64,000 bases of DNA from Daucus carota subsp. sativus (GCF_001625215.2 NC_030385.2:18159135-18223134), one strand, 5' to 3'; shown: positions 9,609 through 21,447, numbered from the stretch's first letter. Numbers and translations are program-made. The notes: generated by a model not told the origin, from the letters alone.

Positions 9609-12600
9609 TCATGTCATATTTAACATCCCTAGCTCACAAACCAACTTAGAGAAAGTGGATTCATCAAGTGGTTTAGTGAAGATGTCAGCGATTTGATCAG
9701 CCGTGGGCACAAAATGTAACACCACTGTACCATTCATGACATGTTCTCGAATAAAATGATACCTGATATCTATGTGCTTGGTTCTGGAATGTTGAACCGG
9801 ATTGTTGGAAATGGCTATGGCACTTGTGTTGTCACAAAATATTGGAATTTTGTCGACAGAAATCCCATAATCATTCAATTGGTTTCTGATCCACAGTATC
9901 TGAGCACAGCAGCTTCCAGCAGCTATGTACTCAGCTTCAGCAGTAGAAGTAGACACTGAATGCTGCTTCTTGCTGTACCAGGAAACTAACCGACGTCCTA
10001 GAAATTGACAGCTTCCAGACGTACTTTTCCTATCAATCCTGCATCCTGCATAATCAGAATCTGTATAGCCGGTTAAGTCAAAACCAGTATTCTTAGGGTA
10101 CCAAATACCTAAACCAGGTGTACCCTTAAGATATCTAAAGATTCTTTTGACGGCTATAAGATGTGATTCTTTAGGATCAGCTTGGAACCTAGCACACAAA
10201 CATGTTGCAAACATAATATCTGGTCTACTAGCAGTGAGATAGAGTAAAGAGCCAATCATACCTCGATAGCTTGAGATATCAACTTTCTTACCAGATTTAT
10301 CCTGGTCAAGCTTTGTGGCAGTGGCCATGGGTGTCTTTGCCGGAGAAGAGTCTTCTAGATTGTACTTTCGCAGAAGATCTCTGACATACTTTGACTGGCA
10401 AATGAAGATGCCATCTTCCTTTTGGCTTACTTGAAGACCAAGAAAGTAGGACAGCTCACCCATCATACTCATTTCATAATTACTCTGCATTAACTTAGCA
10501 AACCTCTTGCACAAGTTATCGTTAGTAGAACCAAATATAATATCATCAACATATATTTGAACAAATATCATATTATTATCATGCAATTTGTAAAAGAGAG
10601 TTTTGTCTATGACACCTCTAATGAAATTGTTTTCAATTAAAAATTCAGAGAGAGTGTCATACCATGTCCTTGGTGACTGCTTGAGCCCATAGACAGCTTT
10701 GAATAAGTAGTAAACAAAATCAGCAAATTCTGGATTCTCAAAGCCAGGGGGCTGTTCCAGATATACTTCTTCTTCTAGCTTTCCATTCAGAAATGCACTC
10801 TTCACATCCATCTGATAAACTTTGAAGTTGGAATGTGCAGCAAATGCAAGGAATATTCTGATGGCTTCAAGACGAGCAACTGGAGCATAGGTTTCATCGT
10901 AATCAATTCCTTCTTCTTGAGAATAACCTTTTGCGACCAGTCTGGCTTTGTTTCTTACAACAATGCCATCACCATCTAACTTGTTACGGAAGACCCATCT
11001 AGATCCAATTGTAGACTTTCCTTTTGGCCTTGGAACCAGGGCCCAGACTTCTTGTCTCTCAAATTGATTGAGTTCTTCTTGCATGGCAAGAACCCAATCA
11101 GGATCAGCAAGTGCTTCATCTATTTTCTTTGGTTCTAATTGTGATAGAAAACCAGAGAATAGACATTCATTTGTCGTAGCACTTCTAGTCCTTACACCAA
11201 CATCAGGATCACCAATTATAAGATCAAAGGGATGATCTCTGCTCCAAATCCTTTCCCTTGGAAGTTGTGTCCTTGATGATTCAGCAGTATTATCAGTAAG
11301 CTGATGTGTATGACTAGTTGATCCACCAGCTCCCCCTGAGTTGTTGCCAGGTTGACTTGATGATCCACCACTAGCATCAGTGGAATCTCCAGCATTATTG
11401 CCATTTCCTCCACCATTGCCTGGATCATTATCATTATTGATGACATCACCTGTTGCAACCTCAGGTGGCACATCATCATCTGAATCTGGATAGTTGTCAA
11501 ACTTCAGAGATTCAGATGGATCAGCAGATTGTATACTTGGAAGTTTAGTGTCATCAAATGTAACATTGACACTAACTTTCACTGACAGAGAATCAATTAC
11601 AAAAACTCTATAAGCATTATTAGTATAACCAACAAAAATTGCTTCAGATGCCTTTGGTTCAAACTTGTTCAAGTTCTCTTCTCCATCTTTGAGAACATAA
11701 CATTTGGCTCCAAAGACATGAAGATGTTTGACATAAGGTTTCTTGTTGTTATACAGATGAAAGGGAGTTTTCATATGATCCTTGTTGATCAAAGTTCTAT
11801 TCTGGGTATAGCAGGCAGTAGACACAGCTTCAGCCCAAAAGTACAGAGGAAGCTTTGCTTCAGCAATCATTGTCCTTGCAGCTTCAATCAACGTACGATT
11901 CTTTCTTTCGACGACTCCATTCTGCTGAGGAGTCCTTGGTGCTGAATACTGCCTTCTAATTTCCTTTTCAGAGTAAAAGTTGATTAGAGTTTGATTCTTG
12001 AATTCCGTGCCATTATCTGACCTTACAGCTTTCACTGGCACACCCTTATCCAATTCAACTAACTTTATATGATCAATCACTGTCAACGGAGTTTCATCCT
12101 TAGAAGTAAGGAAGTAAACCCAAGTAAATTTCGAGAAGTCATCCACAATAACCAAGGCATATCTTCCTCCATCAATTGATGCAACATTTACGGGGCCAAA
12201 CAAATCCATATGCAGTAAATGAAGTGGATCTGTAATGGTATTGATGGTCTTGCCTTTGTGAGATGCTCTCTTCGCTTTTCCCATATGACAAGCTTCACAG
12301 AGATCATCAGTTGAGAATTCCAGGGAAGGCAAACCTCTCACTAGATCTCTCTTGACTAGAGAGTTCATGGTTTTGAAGTTGAGGTGTGAGAGCTTCTTAT
12401 GCCATAACCAACTATCTTCAGCAGACGCTTTAGCGTAGAAACAGTGAACTTTGTTTCCTGGTCCTGAAGACAAATCAGCTACGTATATGTTGCCTTTCCT
12501 TACGCCACATAGTGAAGGACGCTTATCCTTGATATGTTTGATGATACATATCTCTTTTTCAAAATGAACATAATATCCTTTGTCACAAAACTGACTGACA

Positions 12601-12833
12601 CTCAGGAGACTATGTTGAAGTCCTTCAACTAAAGCAACATCCTCTATGATGATTCTTCCAATTTTGTACTTGCCATATCCCACAGTACGACCTTTGCTAT
12701 TATCAGCAAAACTGACTGTAGGGCCAGCTCCTTCTCTTATGTCTTCCAGCAGGGATTTATTGCCAGTCATGTGCATTGACGCTCCACTGTCAAGCACCCA
12801 GGTAACACGAACAATTCCACTGGCACCCTGCAA
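9609..12833 (-). CDS. pol: E2 pol: protease, integrase, reverse transcriptase, RNase H
   Basis: A 1074-residue copia polyprotein. Seen in order: protease DSGAS near residue 15; integrase HHCC region with [10 protein letters not shown] (about 144-184); integrase core with MDLFGPV (about 208) and RSDNGTEF (about 268); RT with YVDDIIFG (about 759); RNase H with [11 protein letters not shown] (about 962). This is the copia order with integrase before RT, and all key residues are present. It is in the same frame as gag, with one TAA between them (12846-12848). The annotated first codon (12833) is TTG; the first ATG in frame falls after the protease DSG. Normal initiation would therefore lose the protease, so expression as a Gag-Pol fusion by readthrough, or from a spliced RNA, is likely. 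Cytoplasmic particle proteins, with integrase acting in the nucleus. Confidence 0.95.
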   Translation of the reverse strand: MQGASGIVRVTWVLDSGASMHMTGNKSLLEDIREGAGPTVSFADNSKGRTVGYGKYKIGRIIIEDVALVEGLQHSLLSVSQFCDKGYYVHFEKEICIIKHIKDKRPSLCGVRKGNIYVADLSSGPGNKVHCFYAKASAEDSWLWHKKLSHLNFKTMNSLVKRDLVRGLPSLEFSTDDLCEACHMGKAKRASHKGKTINTITDPLHLLHMDLFGPVNVASIDGGRYALVIVDDFSKFTWVYFLTSKDETPLTVIDHIKLVELDKGVPVKAVRSDNGTEFKNQTLINFYSEKEIRRQYSAPRTPQQNGVVERKNRTLIEAARTMIAEAKLPLYFWAEAVSTACYTQNRTLINKDHMKTPFHLYNNKKPYVKHLHVFGAKCYVLKDGEENLNKFEPKASEAIFVGYTNNAYRVFVIDSLSVKVSVNVTFDDTKLPSIQSADPSESLKFDNYPDSDDDVPPEVATGDVINNDNDPGNGGGNGNNAGDSTDASGGSSSQPGNNSGGAGGSTSHTHQLTDNTAESSRTQLPRERIWSRDHPFDLIIGDPDVGVRTRSATTNECLFSGFLSQLEPKKIDEALADPDWVLAMQEELNQFERQEVWALVPRPKGKSTIGSRWVFRNKLDGDGIVVRNKARLVAKGYSQEEGIDYDETYAPVARLEAIRIFLAFAAHSNFKVYQMDVKSAFLNGKLEEEVYLEQPPGFENPEFADFVYYLFKAVYGLKQSPRTWYDTLSEFLIENNFIRGVIDKTLFYKLHDNNMIFVQIYVDDIIFGSTNDNLCKRFAKLMQSNYEMSMMGELSYFLGLQVSQKEDGIFICQSKYVRDLLRKYNLEDSSPAKTPMATATKLDQDKSGKKVDISSYRGMIGSLLYLTASRPDIMFATCLCARFQADPKESHLIAVKRIFRYLKGTPGLGIWYPKNTGFDLTGYTDSDYAGCRIDRKSTSGSCQFLGRRLVSWYSKKQHSVSTSTAEAEYIAAGSCCAQILWIRNQLNDYGISVDKIPIFCDNTSAIAISNNPVQHSRTKHIDIRYHFIREHVMNGTVVLHFVPTADQIADIFTKPLDESTFSKLVCELGMLNMT

Positions 12834-12845
12834 AAGACAACTTGA

Positions 12846-12848
12846 TTA
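12846..12848 (-). promoter_or_regulatory. Single in-frame TAA between gag and pol (candidate recoding or splice site)
   Basis: Gag ends AAG AAT GTT TAA and the same frame then runs open through pol. Just after the stop, minus-strand TTGTCTTTTGCAG looks like a pyrimidine-rich 3' splice site, so readthrough and splicing around the stop are both possible. Sequence alone does not decide between them. Confidence 0.6.
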
Positions 12849-15296
12849 AACATTCTTTGGGACCCACACTTGATTGGGTCCAGCAAACTTAAAGAACTGA
12901 TTTCTATCAGGTGTAACAACAGAGCCTCTTGGACTGATACTTGGTTCTGATTTGACTGAACTTACTTCCTTAACAACAGCCTTATAAACCTTGGTTTTAG
13001 GCTTTGGAACATAAGTCTCCTTCCTAACACGAGTAGGACTAGCAGTCTTTGATCTAGCATGCTTGTTGTTTGTGTGTTGTCTAGGTGATGTGTTTTCATT
13101 TTTAGCATGCAAATTTTTAAAATAAGCAGACATCAAATTGAAAGCACAAGTCATACAATTATCAACACTACAAGATTTATGACATGCATCAAAAGCAGAA
13201 ACAACAGGAGTATCAGTCATAGTAGTAGGAACATCAATAGATTCTACTCTAACCTTGTTATCAGATTTAAAGTTTTCAGTAGAATGACATCTATTGTTCT
13301 TGTTCTTACTATTCACAAAATTATTAGGCTTGTTGAATTTAGTTCTCTCAGAGTTGACACCTAAACCAGCTTTAGGCAACCTAACATTGCCTTTCACTTT
13401 GATTGGTTTCAGTGATGTCAGGATCTCATCTCTCTTCTCATTACTCTCTTTCAATTTAAGGTCTTCCTGTTTGAGTTCATATCTAATGACAACAGGAGTC
13501 TCTAAAAGAGGTTCAGCTTCTGAGGTTTTAAACAAAGGTTTAGGGGAATCTTTCAAAACAAAAGGAATCCCTCTCTCCTCAGCACTCTTCTTAAAAGGAG
13601 TAATGTTACTAGCCTTACCTACAGATTTGTTATAGTCAAAACCTATTCCAACAGTTCTCTTGATCTCTTGTTTATCATTAAGTTCTTTGACTATCATGGA
13701 GGCATCCTTAAAGGCTTTACATTTCACTTTCTCTTCGTCTAGCTGAAGTCTTAAAGCAATCTCACCTTTCTCTAGAACTTTGACTTTAGCACATTGTAAT
13801 CCTAAATCCATAGTCAATTGTTCTATTTTAGGTTTTAATACTTTCATCTCATTCATCTTATAAGCATGAATTTCTAAGACTAAAGTATCAATTTTAAGAT
13901 TGGCAGCTTTCATCTTTTTAATAGCATCATCTCTTTCAAGTCCTAATTGCATAAAAAGTTTAGGGCATGTAGGATCTACCTGAAAGCTTCCAGCAGGAGG
14001 AGGTGAAGATGATCCAGCATTAGCCATGAGAGCAACATTCCCTATCTGCTCTTCTTCATCACTGTCTGTATCATCCCAGCTTTTCCCTTCTGCCAGATAA
14101 GACTTGCTTTTGAAACTTTGATTTCCAGAAGCACCCTGATGCTTTCTCACTAGTGCATTATACTTCTGCTTCAGCTCATCGTACGAATCTTTTCTCTTTC
14201 CTTGAACCTTGGGCTGTTTGCATTCAGTTGCAAAGTGTCCAGGTTCACCACAGTTGAAGCATTTGAATTTGCTTCTATCGACCATCCCAGTCTTGTATCC
14301 TCCTTTGCTCGTAGAAGATGAATAACCTCCTTTCTGAAACCTGTTCACAGTAGGTTTGTACTTGTAAGAGGGGTTCTTCTTGAATCTCATGTTTCCAAAT
14401 TTCTTGGCAAACAGTGATAGAGATTGATCTTCTAACTGTTCTAGCTCTTCCATTGTATAGAACTCTTCGTCACCACTGGAAGAGGCAGTCTGACCCATCT
14501 CAGGTACAACAAATTCCTGAGTGGTTTTAGAAAGAACAACAACATCCTTCTTTTCTTCCGGTGCAGGTGACTGAACAACTAGAGCTCTCGAATGGTTCTG
14601 TGTTTTACCCCAGCCATATCTCTGTTTACTCTGAACTTGCTCCAGTTCATAAGTTTTCAAAACTCCGTAGAGTCTTTCCAGAGAAATCTCATTCAGATCT
14701 CTGCTTTCCCTGATGGCAGTGATTCTGTGTTCCAGATGTTCGGGAAGTGTTAAAAGAAACTTCATGTTGACCTCTTTCTTGTCATAGAATTTCCCATTCA
14801 GATTTAAATTATTTATCAAATTATTAAGTCTGATAAACACTTCTGAAATCCCTTCTCCGGGATTGGAACCAAATTGTTCATACTGAGCCATCAGTATCTC
14901 TTTCTTGTTTTCCCTAACTTCCTCTGAGCCTTCATTGATAATCTCTAATGTATCCCAGATTTGCTTGGCGTTCGTACAATTTACAACAGCATTGTACATC
15001 ACTGGATTTAGAGATTCAACCAAAATTAGTTGAAGAGCGTCATCTAAGTTCATCTGTTCACTCTCTTCATCTGTGTACTCAGAAAGTTCTTTCGGAATGA
15101 CCTGATGAGGTATTAACACACCATCCTCTTCGTGTGCTAATATGACATTCATCGGAGTACTAACACCTTTGTCCAAAATCCCGATGTATTTTCTGTTCGC
15201 TGTTCGGAGGAATAGGAACATGTGCCTTTTCCATAGGCCAAAGTGTTCTTGGCTGAACGGTGGGATTTTAATGCTACTAATCTTTTGGGTACTCAT
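12846..15296 (-). CDS. gag: E2 gag: large copia capsid/nucleocapsid protein (816 aa)
   Basis: Begins MSTQKISSIKIPPFSQEHFG, typical of plant copia Gag with the retrotransposon gag/UBN2-type fold in the first about 250 residues. A CX2CX4HX4C zinc knuckle lies near residues 342-356. Beyond it is an unusually long C-terminal extension (about 450 residues) with a charged, coiled-coil-like part and a Ser/Lys-rich tail ending in GPNQVWVPKNV. Most copia Gags are much shorter; a long Gag is common in Sirevirus-type elements. It forms the particle that packages element RNA. The E1 copy is split by two insertions; this one is intact. Confidence 0.95.
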   Translation of the reverse strand: MSTQKISSIKIPPFSQEHFGLWKRHMFLFLRTANRKYIGILDKGVSTPMNVILAHEEDGVLIPHQVIPKELSEYTDEESEQMNLDDALQLILVESLNPVMYNAVVNCTNAKQIWDTLEIINEGSEEVRENKKEILMAQYEQFGSNPGEGISEVFIRLNNLINNLNLNGKFYDKKEVNMKFLLTLPEHLEHRITAIRESRDLNEISLERLYGVLKTYELEQVQSKQRYGWGKTQNHSRALVVQSPAPEEKKDVVVLSKTTQEFVVPEMGQTASSSGDEEFYTMEELEQLEDQSLSLFAKKFGNMRFKKNPSYKYKPTVNRFQKGGYSSSTSKGGYKTGMVDRSKFKCFNCGEPGHFATECKQPKVQGKRKDSYDELKQKYNALVRKHQGASGNQSFKSKSYLAEGKSWDDTDSDEEEQIGNVALMANAGSSSPPPAGSFQVDPTCPKLFMQLGLERDDAIKKMKAANLKIDTLVLEIHAYKMNEMKVLKPKIEQLTMDLGLQCAKVKVLEKGEIALRLQLDEEKVKCKAFKDASMIVKELNDKQEIKRTVGIGFDYNKSVGKASNITPFKKSAEERGIPFVLKDSPKPLFKTSEAEPLLETPVVIRYELKQEDLKLKESNEKRDEILTSLKPIKVKGNVRLPKAGLGVNSERTKFNKPNNFVNSKNKNNRCHSTENFKSDNKVRVESIDVPTTMTDTPVVSAFDACHKSCSVDNCMTCAFNLMSAYFKNLHAKNENTSPRQHTNNKHARSKTASPTRVRKETYVPKPKTKVYKAVVKEVSSVKSEPSISPRGSVVTPDRNQFFKFAGPNQVWVPKNV

Positions 15297-15563
15297 TTTT
15301 AAGGATTTAAAGTGAATAGTGTTTGGATGAGAAATGGATTTTTGAATGAAAAATATTTTAAATCAAAATTAATTTTTAAAATAAAAATTAATTCGAATTA
15401 AAATATTTGGATTTGAAGTGAATAGTGTTTGGAAGAGATTTGGATTTTTGAAAGAAAAATATTTTTAATCAAAATTAATTTTTGGAATAAAATTAATTCG
15501 AATAAAAAAATATTTGGACGTTACAGAGTGTGTATAGGATCTGATACGGTAAAATGGTATCAA
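15297..15563 (-). other. E2 gag leader
   Basis: 267 bp between primer site and gag ATG, containing an imperfect repeat of an ATAGTGTTTGGA-type stretch (near 15315 and 15420). Probable untranslated and packaging region. Confidence 0.6.
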
Positions 15564-15577
15564 CCGCTCTGATGCCA
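15564..15577 (-). promoter_or_regulatory. Primer binding site of E2 (tRNA-iMet type)
   Basis: Minus-strand TGGCATCAGAGCGG lies two bases from the 5' LTR end. It matches the usual TGGTATCAGAGC initiator-Met tRNA primer site of plant copia elements with one change. Confidence 0.85.
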
Positions 15578-15579
15578 AT

Positions 15580-17199
15580 TGTTAGGTCCTGGAACGATTG
15601 TAGAAGGGGGGGTTGAATACAATCGTCACTAAAAATAATCGCGGCGGAATAAATCTGATTGGAATGTAACTTGTTAATCAGATTAAAATTAATTAATATA
15701 ACAATGTTTTAAGTCGTTATATAATTAATATGGTTCGTTTTAATGTCCACTAGTTCGTAGAATAAATTTGACAGAAAGTATTCTAACTCGGTGGAACAAA
15801 ACAACCGAATGATCAAAGCACAGTAAACTGCGGTTTTAACGAATAGCAAGTTTAGCACAACTTGAAAGCTTTTACAATACTTTGAACAAGAAGAAATGAA
15901 TGAGGGAGAGCCATATTTATAGGCAAAACCCTTGAACTAGTAAGACAATGGTGGCAAAGACAATCCCTAGCTTGCTAAGACAATTTGGCACTTTGTCTTG
16001 CTATTTTAGAGCTTGTAAGACAATTAAATTAATTGTCTACAACTAGTAAGACAATGAAATCCGTGGGCAAGACAATCTAGGGGTCGGTAAGACAATTGAG
16101 AAGTGCGGTAAGACAATCTGGGAGATTGTCTTACTGTTCTACAATCGGCAAGACAATCATAAAGATTGTCTTGCAAGCTACCAAGGCAAGACAATTGCTA
16201 CAGGCGGTAAGACAATCACAAGGATTGTCTTCCCGTGTCAAGGAGGGGGAAGAAATGCGGTAAGACAATCTAGGAGATTGTCTTGCCGTGTTGTGAGAAG
16301 GCAACAGTCGGTAAGACAATCCTTTGGATTGTCTTACCTTGCTTAAAACAGCAAGACAATCCACTGGATTGTCTTACCTTGCATGTTTTAGCAAGACAAT
16401 GCCTTGGATTGTCTTTCCTTGTGTTTTAACACTTAGACAATCAATTAGATTGTCTTTCCTTCTTGTTTTTCAACTAGACAATCAAATAGATTGTCTTTCC
16501 TTGTGTAATTCAAGTAGACAATCCATTTTCCCTTTAATTAATTAACCAATTAATATTCACTTAATTATTTTAAATGCATAGATTCATAAATTAAATTAAT
16601 TCGAGATAGAATTAATTTAATAAATAAATTACACATCCAATATAATTATTTTGAGAAGTGAAATAATTAATTAGATAATTAATTATCCTTTTCCTTCTTC
16701 AGCAGAGTCTTCAGTCTTCTTTAATATGATCTTCGACTTGATTGAACGACCACCTTCTCTTGACTCAGAATATTTAACCGGATGAGCTGATACACAAATG
16801 TACTGTCTGGTTCATCTGTAACTAGCTGAATTAAATATTCCTTGTCAATTAAACAATTAGGCGGTGGCTTGTTCGTCGATTCTTCGTCTTCTTAGTTCAT
16901 CTTCATTTGTTGACACAATATGGAATCTTCTGAATAAATAAAGTATTTAAACTTTATACCTTCTGATCTTCTGGACGTGCTACAAAAGATTATTTGTACA
17001 CTGAGGCTTGATCATATTAATGAACTTCTTCCAGTGGTTTGCAGCAGCATCCTGAAATTCTTCTGACATAAAATCTTCAATAAATCATTTGACGTTCTTC
17101 GTACGGATTCCGGATAACAGTACTTGCTATTTACTTGCTTTCTTATCAGAGTTGAGTTGATTCCTCTTAATTACAAATAGGCTTAACATATGCCTTTCA
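15580..17199 (-). repeat. 5' LTR of E2, 1620 bp
   Basis: TGAAAG...CTAACA in the minus sense. It drives element transcription. TATA box CTATAAATAT at 15913-15922 (minus). The right flank 17200-17204 is the TTTTT target duplication. Confidence 0.93.
15942..16524. repeat. Palindrome array in E2 5' LTR
   Basis: Same array as at 3293-3875. It lies directly upstream (minus sense) of the TATA box, in the presumed U3 enhancer region. Confidence 0.92.
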
Positions 17200-17204
17200 T
17201 TTTT

Positions 17205-18162
17205 GAAACCTGTTGACAGTAGGTTTGTACTTGTAGGAGGGGTTCTTCTTGAATCTCATGTTTCCAAATTTCTTGGCAAACAGTGATAGAGATTGATCTT
17301 CTAACTGTTCTAGCTCTTCCATTGTATAGACCTCTTCATCACCACTGGAAGAAGCAGTCTGACCCATCTCAGGTACAACAAATTCCTGAATGGCCTTAGA
17401 AGGAACAACAACATCCTTCTTTTCTTCCGGTGTAGGTTATTCAACAACTAGAGCTCTTGAATGGTTCAGTGTATTACCCCAGCCATATCTCTGCTTACTT
17501 TGAACTTGCTCCAGTTCATAAGTTTTCAAAACTCCGTAGAGTTTCTCCTGAGAAATCTCATTCAGATCTCTACTTTCCCTGATAGCAGTGATTCTGTGTT
17601 CCAGATGTTCAGGAAGGGTTAAGAGAAACTTCATGTTGACCTCTTTCTTGTCATAGTATTTCCCATTCAGATTTAAATTATTTATCAAATTATTAAGTCT
17701 GATAAACACCTCTAAAATCCCTTCTCCAGGACTGGAACCAAACTGTTCATACTGAGCCATTAGTATCTCTTTCTTGTTCTCTCTTACTTCTTCTGAGCCT
17801 TCGTTGATAATTTCTAACGTATCCCAGATTTGCTTCGCGTTCGTACAATTAACAACAGCATTGTACATGACAGGATCTAGGGATTCAACTAAGATCAGTT
17901 GAAGAGTATCATCTAAGTTCATATGTTCATTCTCTTCATCTGTATACTCAGAAAGTTCTTTTGGAAATGTCTGATGAGGTATTAACACACCATCCTCTTC
18001 GTGTGCTAATATGACATTCATCGGAGAAACACCCTTGTTCAGAATCCCGATGTATTTTCTGTTCGCAGTGCAGAGGAATAGTAGCATGTGCCCCTTCCAT
18101 AGCCCAAAGTGTTCTTTGCTGAACGGTGGGATTTTAATGCTACTAATCTTTTGTGTACTCAT
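17205..18162 (-). pseudogene. E1 gag, N-terminal part
   Basis: Starts MSTQKISSIKIPPFSKEHFG at 18162 and is highly similar to the N-terminal 240 residues of E2 Gag. An in-frame TAA at 17437-17439, where E2 has a sense codon, ends it after 241 residues. Homology continues in frame to 17205, where E2 is inserted. E1 gag is therefore disabled both by a nonsense change and by two insertions. Confidence 0.92.
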
Positions 18163-18323
18163 GTTTAAGGATTTAAAGTGAATAGTGTTTGGATGAGATT
18201 TGGATTATTGAAAGAAAAATATTTTAAATCAGAATTATTTTTTGGAATAAAATTAATTCGAATAAAAAATATTTGAAACGTTACAGAGTGTGTATAGGAT
18301 CTAATACGGTGTATTCGTATTAA

Positions 18324-18338
18324 CCGCTCTTGATGCCA
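18324..18338 (-). promoter_or_regulatory. Primer binding site of E1 (decayed)
   Basis: Minus-strand TGGCATCAAGAGCGG, two bases from the LTR end, equals the E2 site with one extra A, so it may prime poorly. Confidence 0.75.
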
Positions 18339-18340
18339 AT

Positions 18341-19545
18341 TGTTAGGTCCAAATACGATTGTAGAAGGGGGGGTTGAATACAATCGATACCAAATAATCG
18401 CGGAAGTGAATCTGATTGGAATATAACTTGTTAATCAGATTATAATTAATTAATATAACAATGTTTTAAGTCGTTATATAATTAATAAGGTTCAGTTTTA
18501 ATGTCCACTAAAGTTCGTAGAATAGATTCGACAGGGTATATTCTAGATTTAGTGATTAAAACAACCGGGTTATCAAAGCACAGAAAACTGTGGATATAAC
18601 GATCAAGCAAGTTACGAACAACTTGAAAGCCTTACAAATACTTTGAATATCAAAGTGATGAACATTTTGAAATGAAGAAACTAAGCCATATATATAGGCA
18701 AAGCTTTGTACTTGTAAGACAAAGGAAACACAAGACAAATACAAGTAGAAAAGACAATCTAGCAAGGGCAAGACAAACTATAAGCAAGGAGATGTCTTGG
18801 CAGTTGGTTGTGCACTCGGCAAGACAATCGTAGATTGTCTTGCTGATTTGATTTAGGTGATTAATAATGTAATTTTGTAGTATATATTAAATAGAAAATT
18901 ATCAACTTAATTAAGTTAATCATATAAATTCATAAATTAAATTAATTCGAGAGTGAATTAATTTAATAAATAAATTACATAATTAATATAATTATTTGAG
19001 AAGTGAAATAATAGTCTATTAAATATTTAATCACTCAATCCTCGGTAGAACTGCTTCTTGTCTTCATTAAATTTTAATAACTTCTTCTTGATTTTTCGAT
19101 CGAACGAACTACCACTTCTGCTTGACTTCAAATATTTAATTTGAATAACTGATACACGAATGTACTGTCTGGTTCATCTGTATCTAGTTAAATCAAATAT
19201 TCTTCGTCAAATAAACAATAAGAATTTGGTTTGTTCGTCGAGTCTTCGTCTTGTAAGTACTTCTTCATTGAATGGAATCTTCTGATAAAATAAAGTATAG
19301 AAACTTTATATCTTCTGAACTCCTGGACGTGCCACAAAAGATTATTTGTGCACTGAGGCTTGAACATATTAATGAACTTCTTTCAGTGGTGTGCAGCAGC
19401 ATCCTGGAATTTATCTGACATATAATTCCCATAAATCATTTGACTTTCTTCGTACGGATTCCGATGACTTGCTATTTACTGAGTTTTCTTATCAGAGTTG
19501 AGTTGTAGCTCTTTAAATACAAATAGGCTGAACATATGCCTTTCA
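18341..19545 (-). repeat. 5' LTR of E1, 1205 bp
   Basis: Same termini as E2 (TGTTAGGTCC at the left and ATGCCTTTCA at the right on the plus strand), but about 400 bp shorter. The shortfall lies mainly in the palindrome region, where I see one full hairpin (18820-18842) plus scattered AAGACAA relics. TATA-like ATATATATAG at 18688-18697. The 3' LTR of E1 lies beyond the left edge of the window. Confidence 0.9.
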
Positions 19546-19760
19546 GCCTCTTAGCTCATCTCATCTCCCCTGTTCAGTGGTAGAGCCGCCTGAACCGATG
19601 CAAACCCGGCCGGATTCCGGCCTCTCTTTGATCCAACCCAATCACAACTAACTAACATCCCTCTTCTTCTTCTTTTTTTACTTCTCCCTGCATCTCCTCA
19701 CCCCTCTTATACCAATGACCACAACTGCAACTCCCACCAGACACACACGCACACACTGTG
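19546..19760. other. Flank of E1; pre-insertion sequence
   Basis: CT-rich sequence with no long frame. It would join 31459 onward if solo LTR S3 were removed. It resembles a gene leader or old noncoding DNA; I see no gene. Confidence 0.4.
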
Positions 19761-19924
19761 TTGGAAAAAGCTAACAGTGAAAATCATAGCAACAATGTAT
19801 AGAGCAGTTATATTATATAAATAAGAACAGGCCAACAAAACTACAACAATATAGCATGCACGAAGATCATATACACAATTAACCAGCGACTAATAAATAA
19901 CGAGAAAAGATAAGAAAGGCGTAC

Positions 19925-20022
19925 CTTACACCTTCGCTCGAAAAAGAGCACTTAACAGCTAAGTCACCTAGCCCTTACACCGTCGCTCGAAAAAGAGCAC
20001 TGAACAGCTGAGTCACCTAACG
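19925..20022. repeat. Tandem 49-bp repeat, two copies, in S3
   Basis: Unit begins CTTACACC(T/G)TCGCTCG; copies start at 19925 and 19974 with a few mismatches. Confidence 0.8.
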
Positions 20023-20923
20023 CTTCGATGTAGACTAGTGTAATGACTCGGGTTTTTATTAATTATTTATTACTTTGTTGGTGATTTTATAAAAATGGAA
20101 GGAATAAAATTTTATATTTTATTCCAGTTTGTTGGATTTTCAAAAATAATTATTTTATTATATAATTAATTCTCGGTCCAGTGAGATGTTCGGAATATGA
20201 TTATTTGAAATATTATGTGGATAATATTTTGAGGTGTAACTATTTGAATTTTATGCAATTTTCTAAGTTCCTGCAATTATGTGAATATTAACATCTGCCT
20301 GATTATGTGAATCGAAATAAATTGAGATTTGAATTATTTTAGAATTATATGAATTTTTAAATTTAGATTTAATTGAATATCATTCTTGCAATATATGTGA
20401 AACCATGCAATTATCTGGTTTAAATTGTTGAGCATATAAATATATAATTTTATTTGTTTAAATTTTGTCCGAGCTGATAAGTTAGGATTTATATTATTAT
20501 ATTGTCTTTCTTAAAATTGTTTTTAGTTTTTAAAAATCAAAACTGTATTTAATTGCGCCAATATTTTACTCGAGTGAAAACTACCGAAATATTTCAGTTT
20601 TGGTATTTTAATGTTTTGAATGATTTGAAAATATTCAAAGTCTCGCGAATGATTATTTTAATTATTTGCAATTTAAAAATCAATTATGGGCAATTAAATA
20701 TAAATATTTCAGTTGATTTAAAAACAAAACTTTTTATGTATTTTACCCATTCGGGATTTTTCGAGAATAGTAGTATATTTTGTTTTGATTTTGGGATATT
20801 CAAAAATATTAGAATTCTTTGTTTTTAATTAGAAAACAGATTTTTGCACCCCAAATTTCTTGTTTCGATAAAAATAGTTTTTATTTTTAGAATTGGGCCC
20901 GAGATTTTTGTGTATAAATAAAC

Positions 20924-21447
20924 GGGTTAATTATCAAATTGGGCACTCACTTCACACCGATATATCATCCGAGGCACTCTCGAATTTTAGGTCTCATTTG
21001 AAACACCGTTTTCAGAAGTTGTATCAGTCTTAAAAATAAAATGTTAAATTCGAAAACAAATCGACAGTTTAAGAAGTGTTACTCATGGGGCTTTAACACA
21101 GTAGGCTATAAAAATTATGTAAGTACAATTATTTGAATTTCCGCATCCAGAAAATGGGTAAAATTGATGGTGGAAGAGATGGGATATGAAGAACCCTAAA
21201 TATACATATATAGCCATTTTTTGAACGCAGAAATTCAATTAATCGTACCTACATATTCTCTATAGCCTATTGTGTTAAATCCCCATGAGTAACACATCTC
21301 AAACTGTCGATTTGTTTTCGAATTTAACTTTTTACTTTTAAGACTGATACAATTTCTGAAAACAGTGTTTCAAATGAGACTGAAAATTCGAGAGTGCCCC
21401 GGATGATATATTGATGTGAAGTGAGTGCCTAATTTGATAATTTACCC
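20924..21447. mobile_element. MULE-type MITE (524 bp) with long inverted repeats
   Basis: Starts GGGTTAATTATCAAATTGGG and ends with its inverted counterpart (AATTTGATAATTTACCC). Inverted homology runs about 200 bp inward on each side. The 10-bp target duplication ATAAATAAAC is intact at 20914-20923. The right copy (21448-21456 plus 25151) was itself split by M1. Confidence 0.85.

Larger units (their letters stand above)
2927..17199 (-). mobile_element. E2: complete Sirevirus-like copia LTR retrotransposon with a third ORF, 14.27 kb
   Basis: Order in the minus sense: 5' LTR (15580-17199), tRNA-iMet primer site (15564-15577), gag (12846-15296), pol in the same frame after one stop (9609-12845), noncoding spacer with a palindrome array (8250-9608), ORF3 (4752-8249), polypurine tract (4551-4560), 3' LTR (2927-4550). 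Target duplications TTTTT lie at 2922-2926 and 17200-17204. The pol order protease-integrase-RT-RNase H defines Ty1/copia. A large Gag, a third ORF downstream of pol and palindromic LTR repeats are known traits of Sirevirus-type elements, so assignment there is inference. No frameshift or internal stop is seen inside gag, pol or ORF3, so E2 may be autonomous. Confidence 0.92.
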
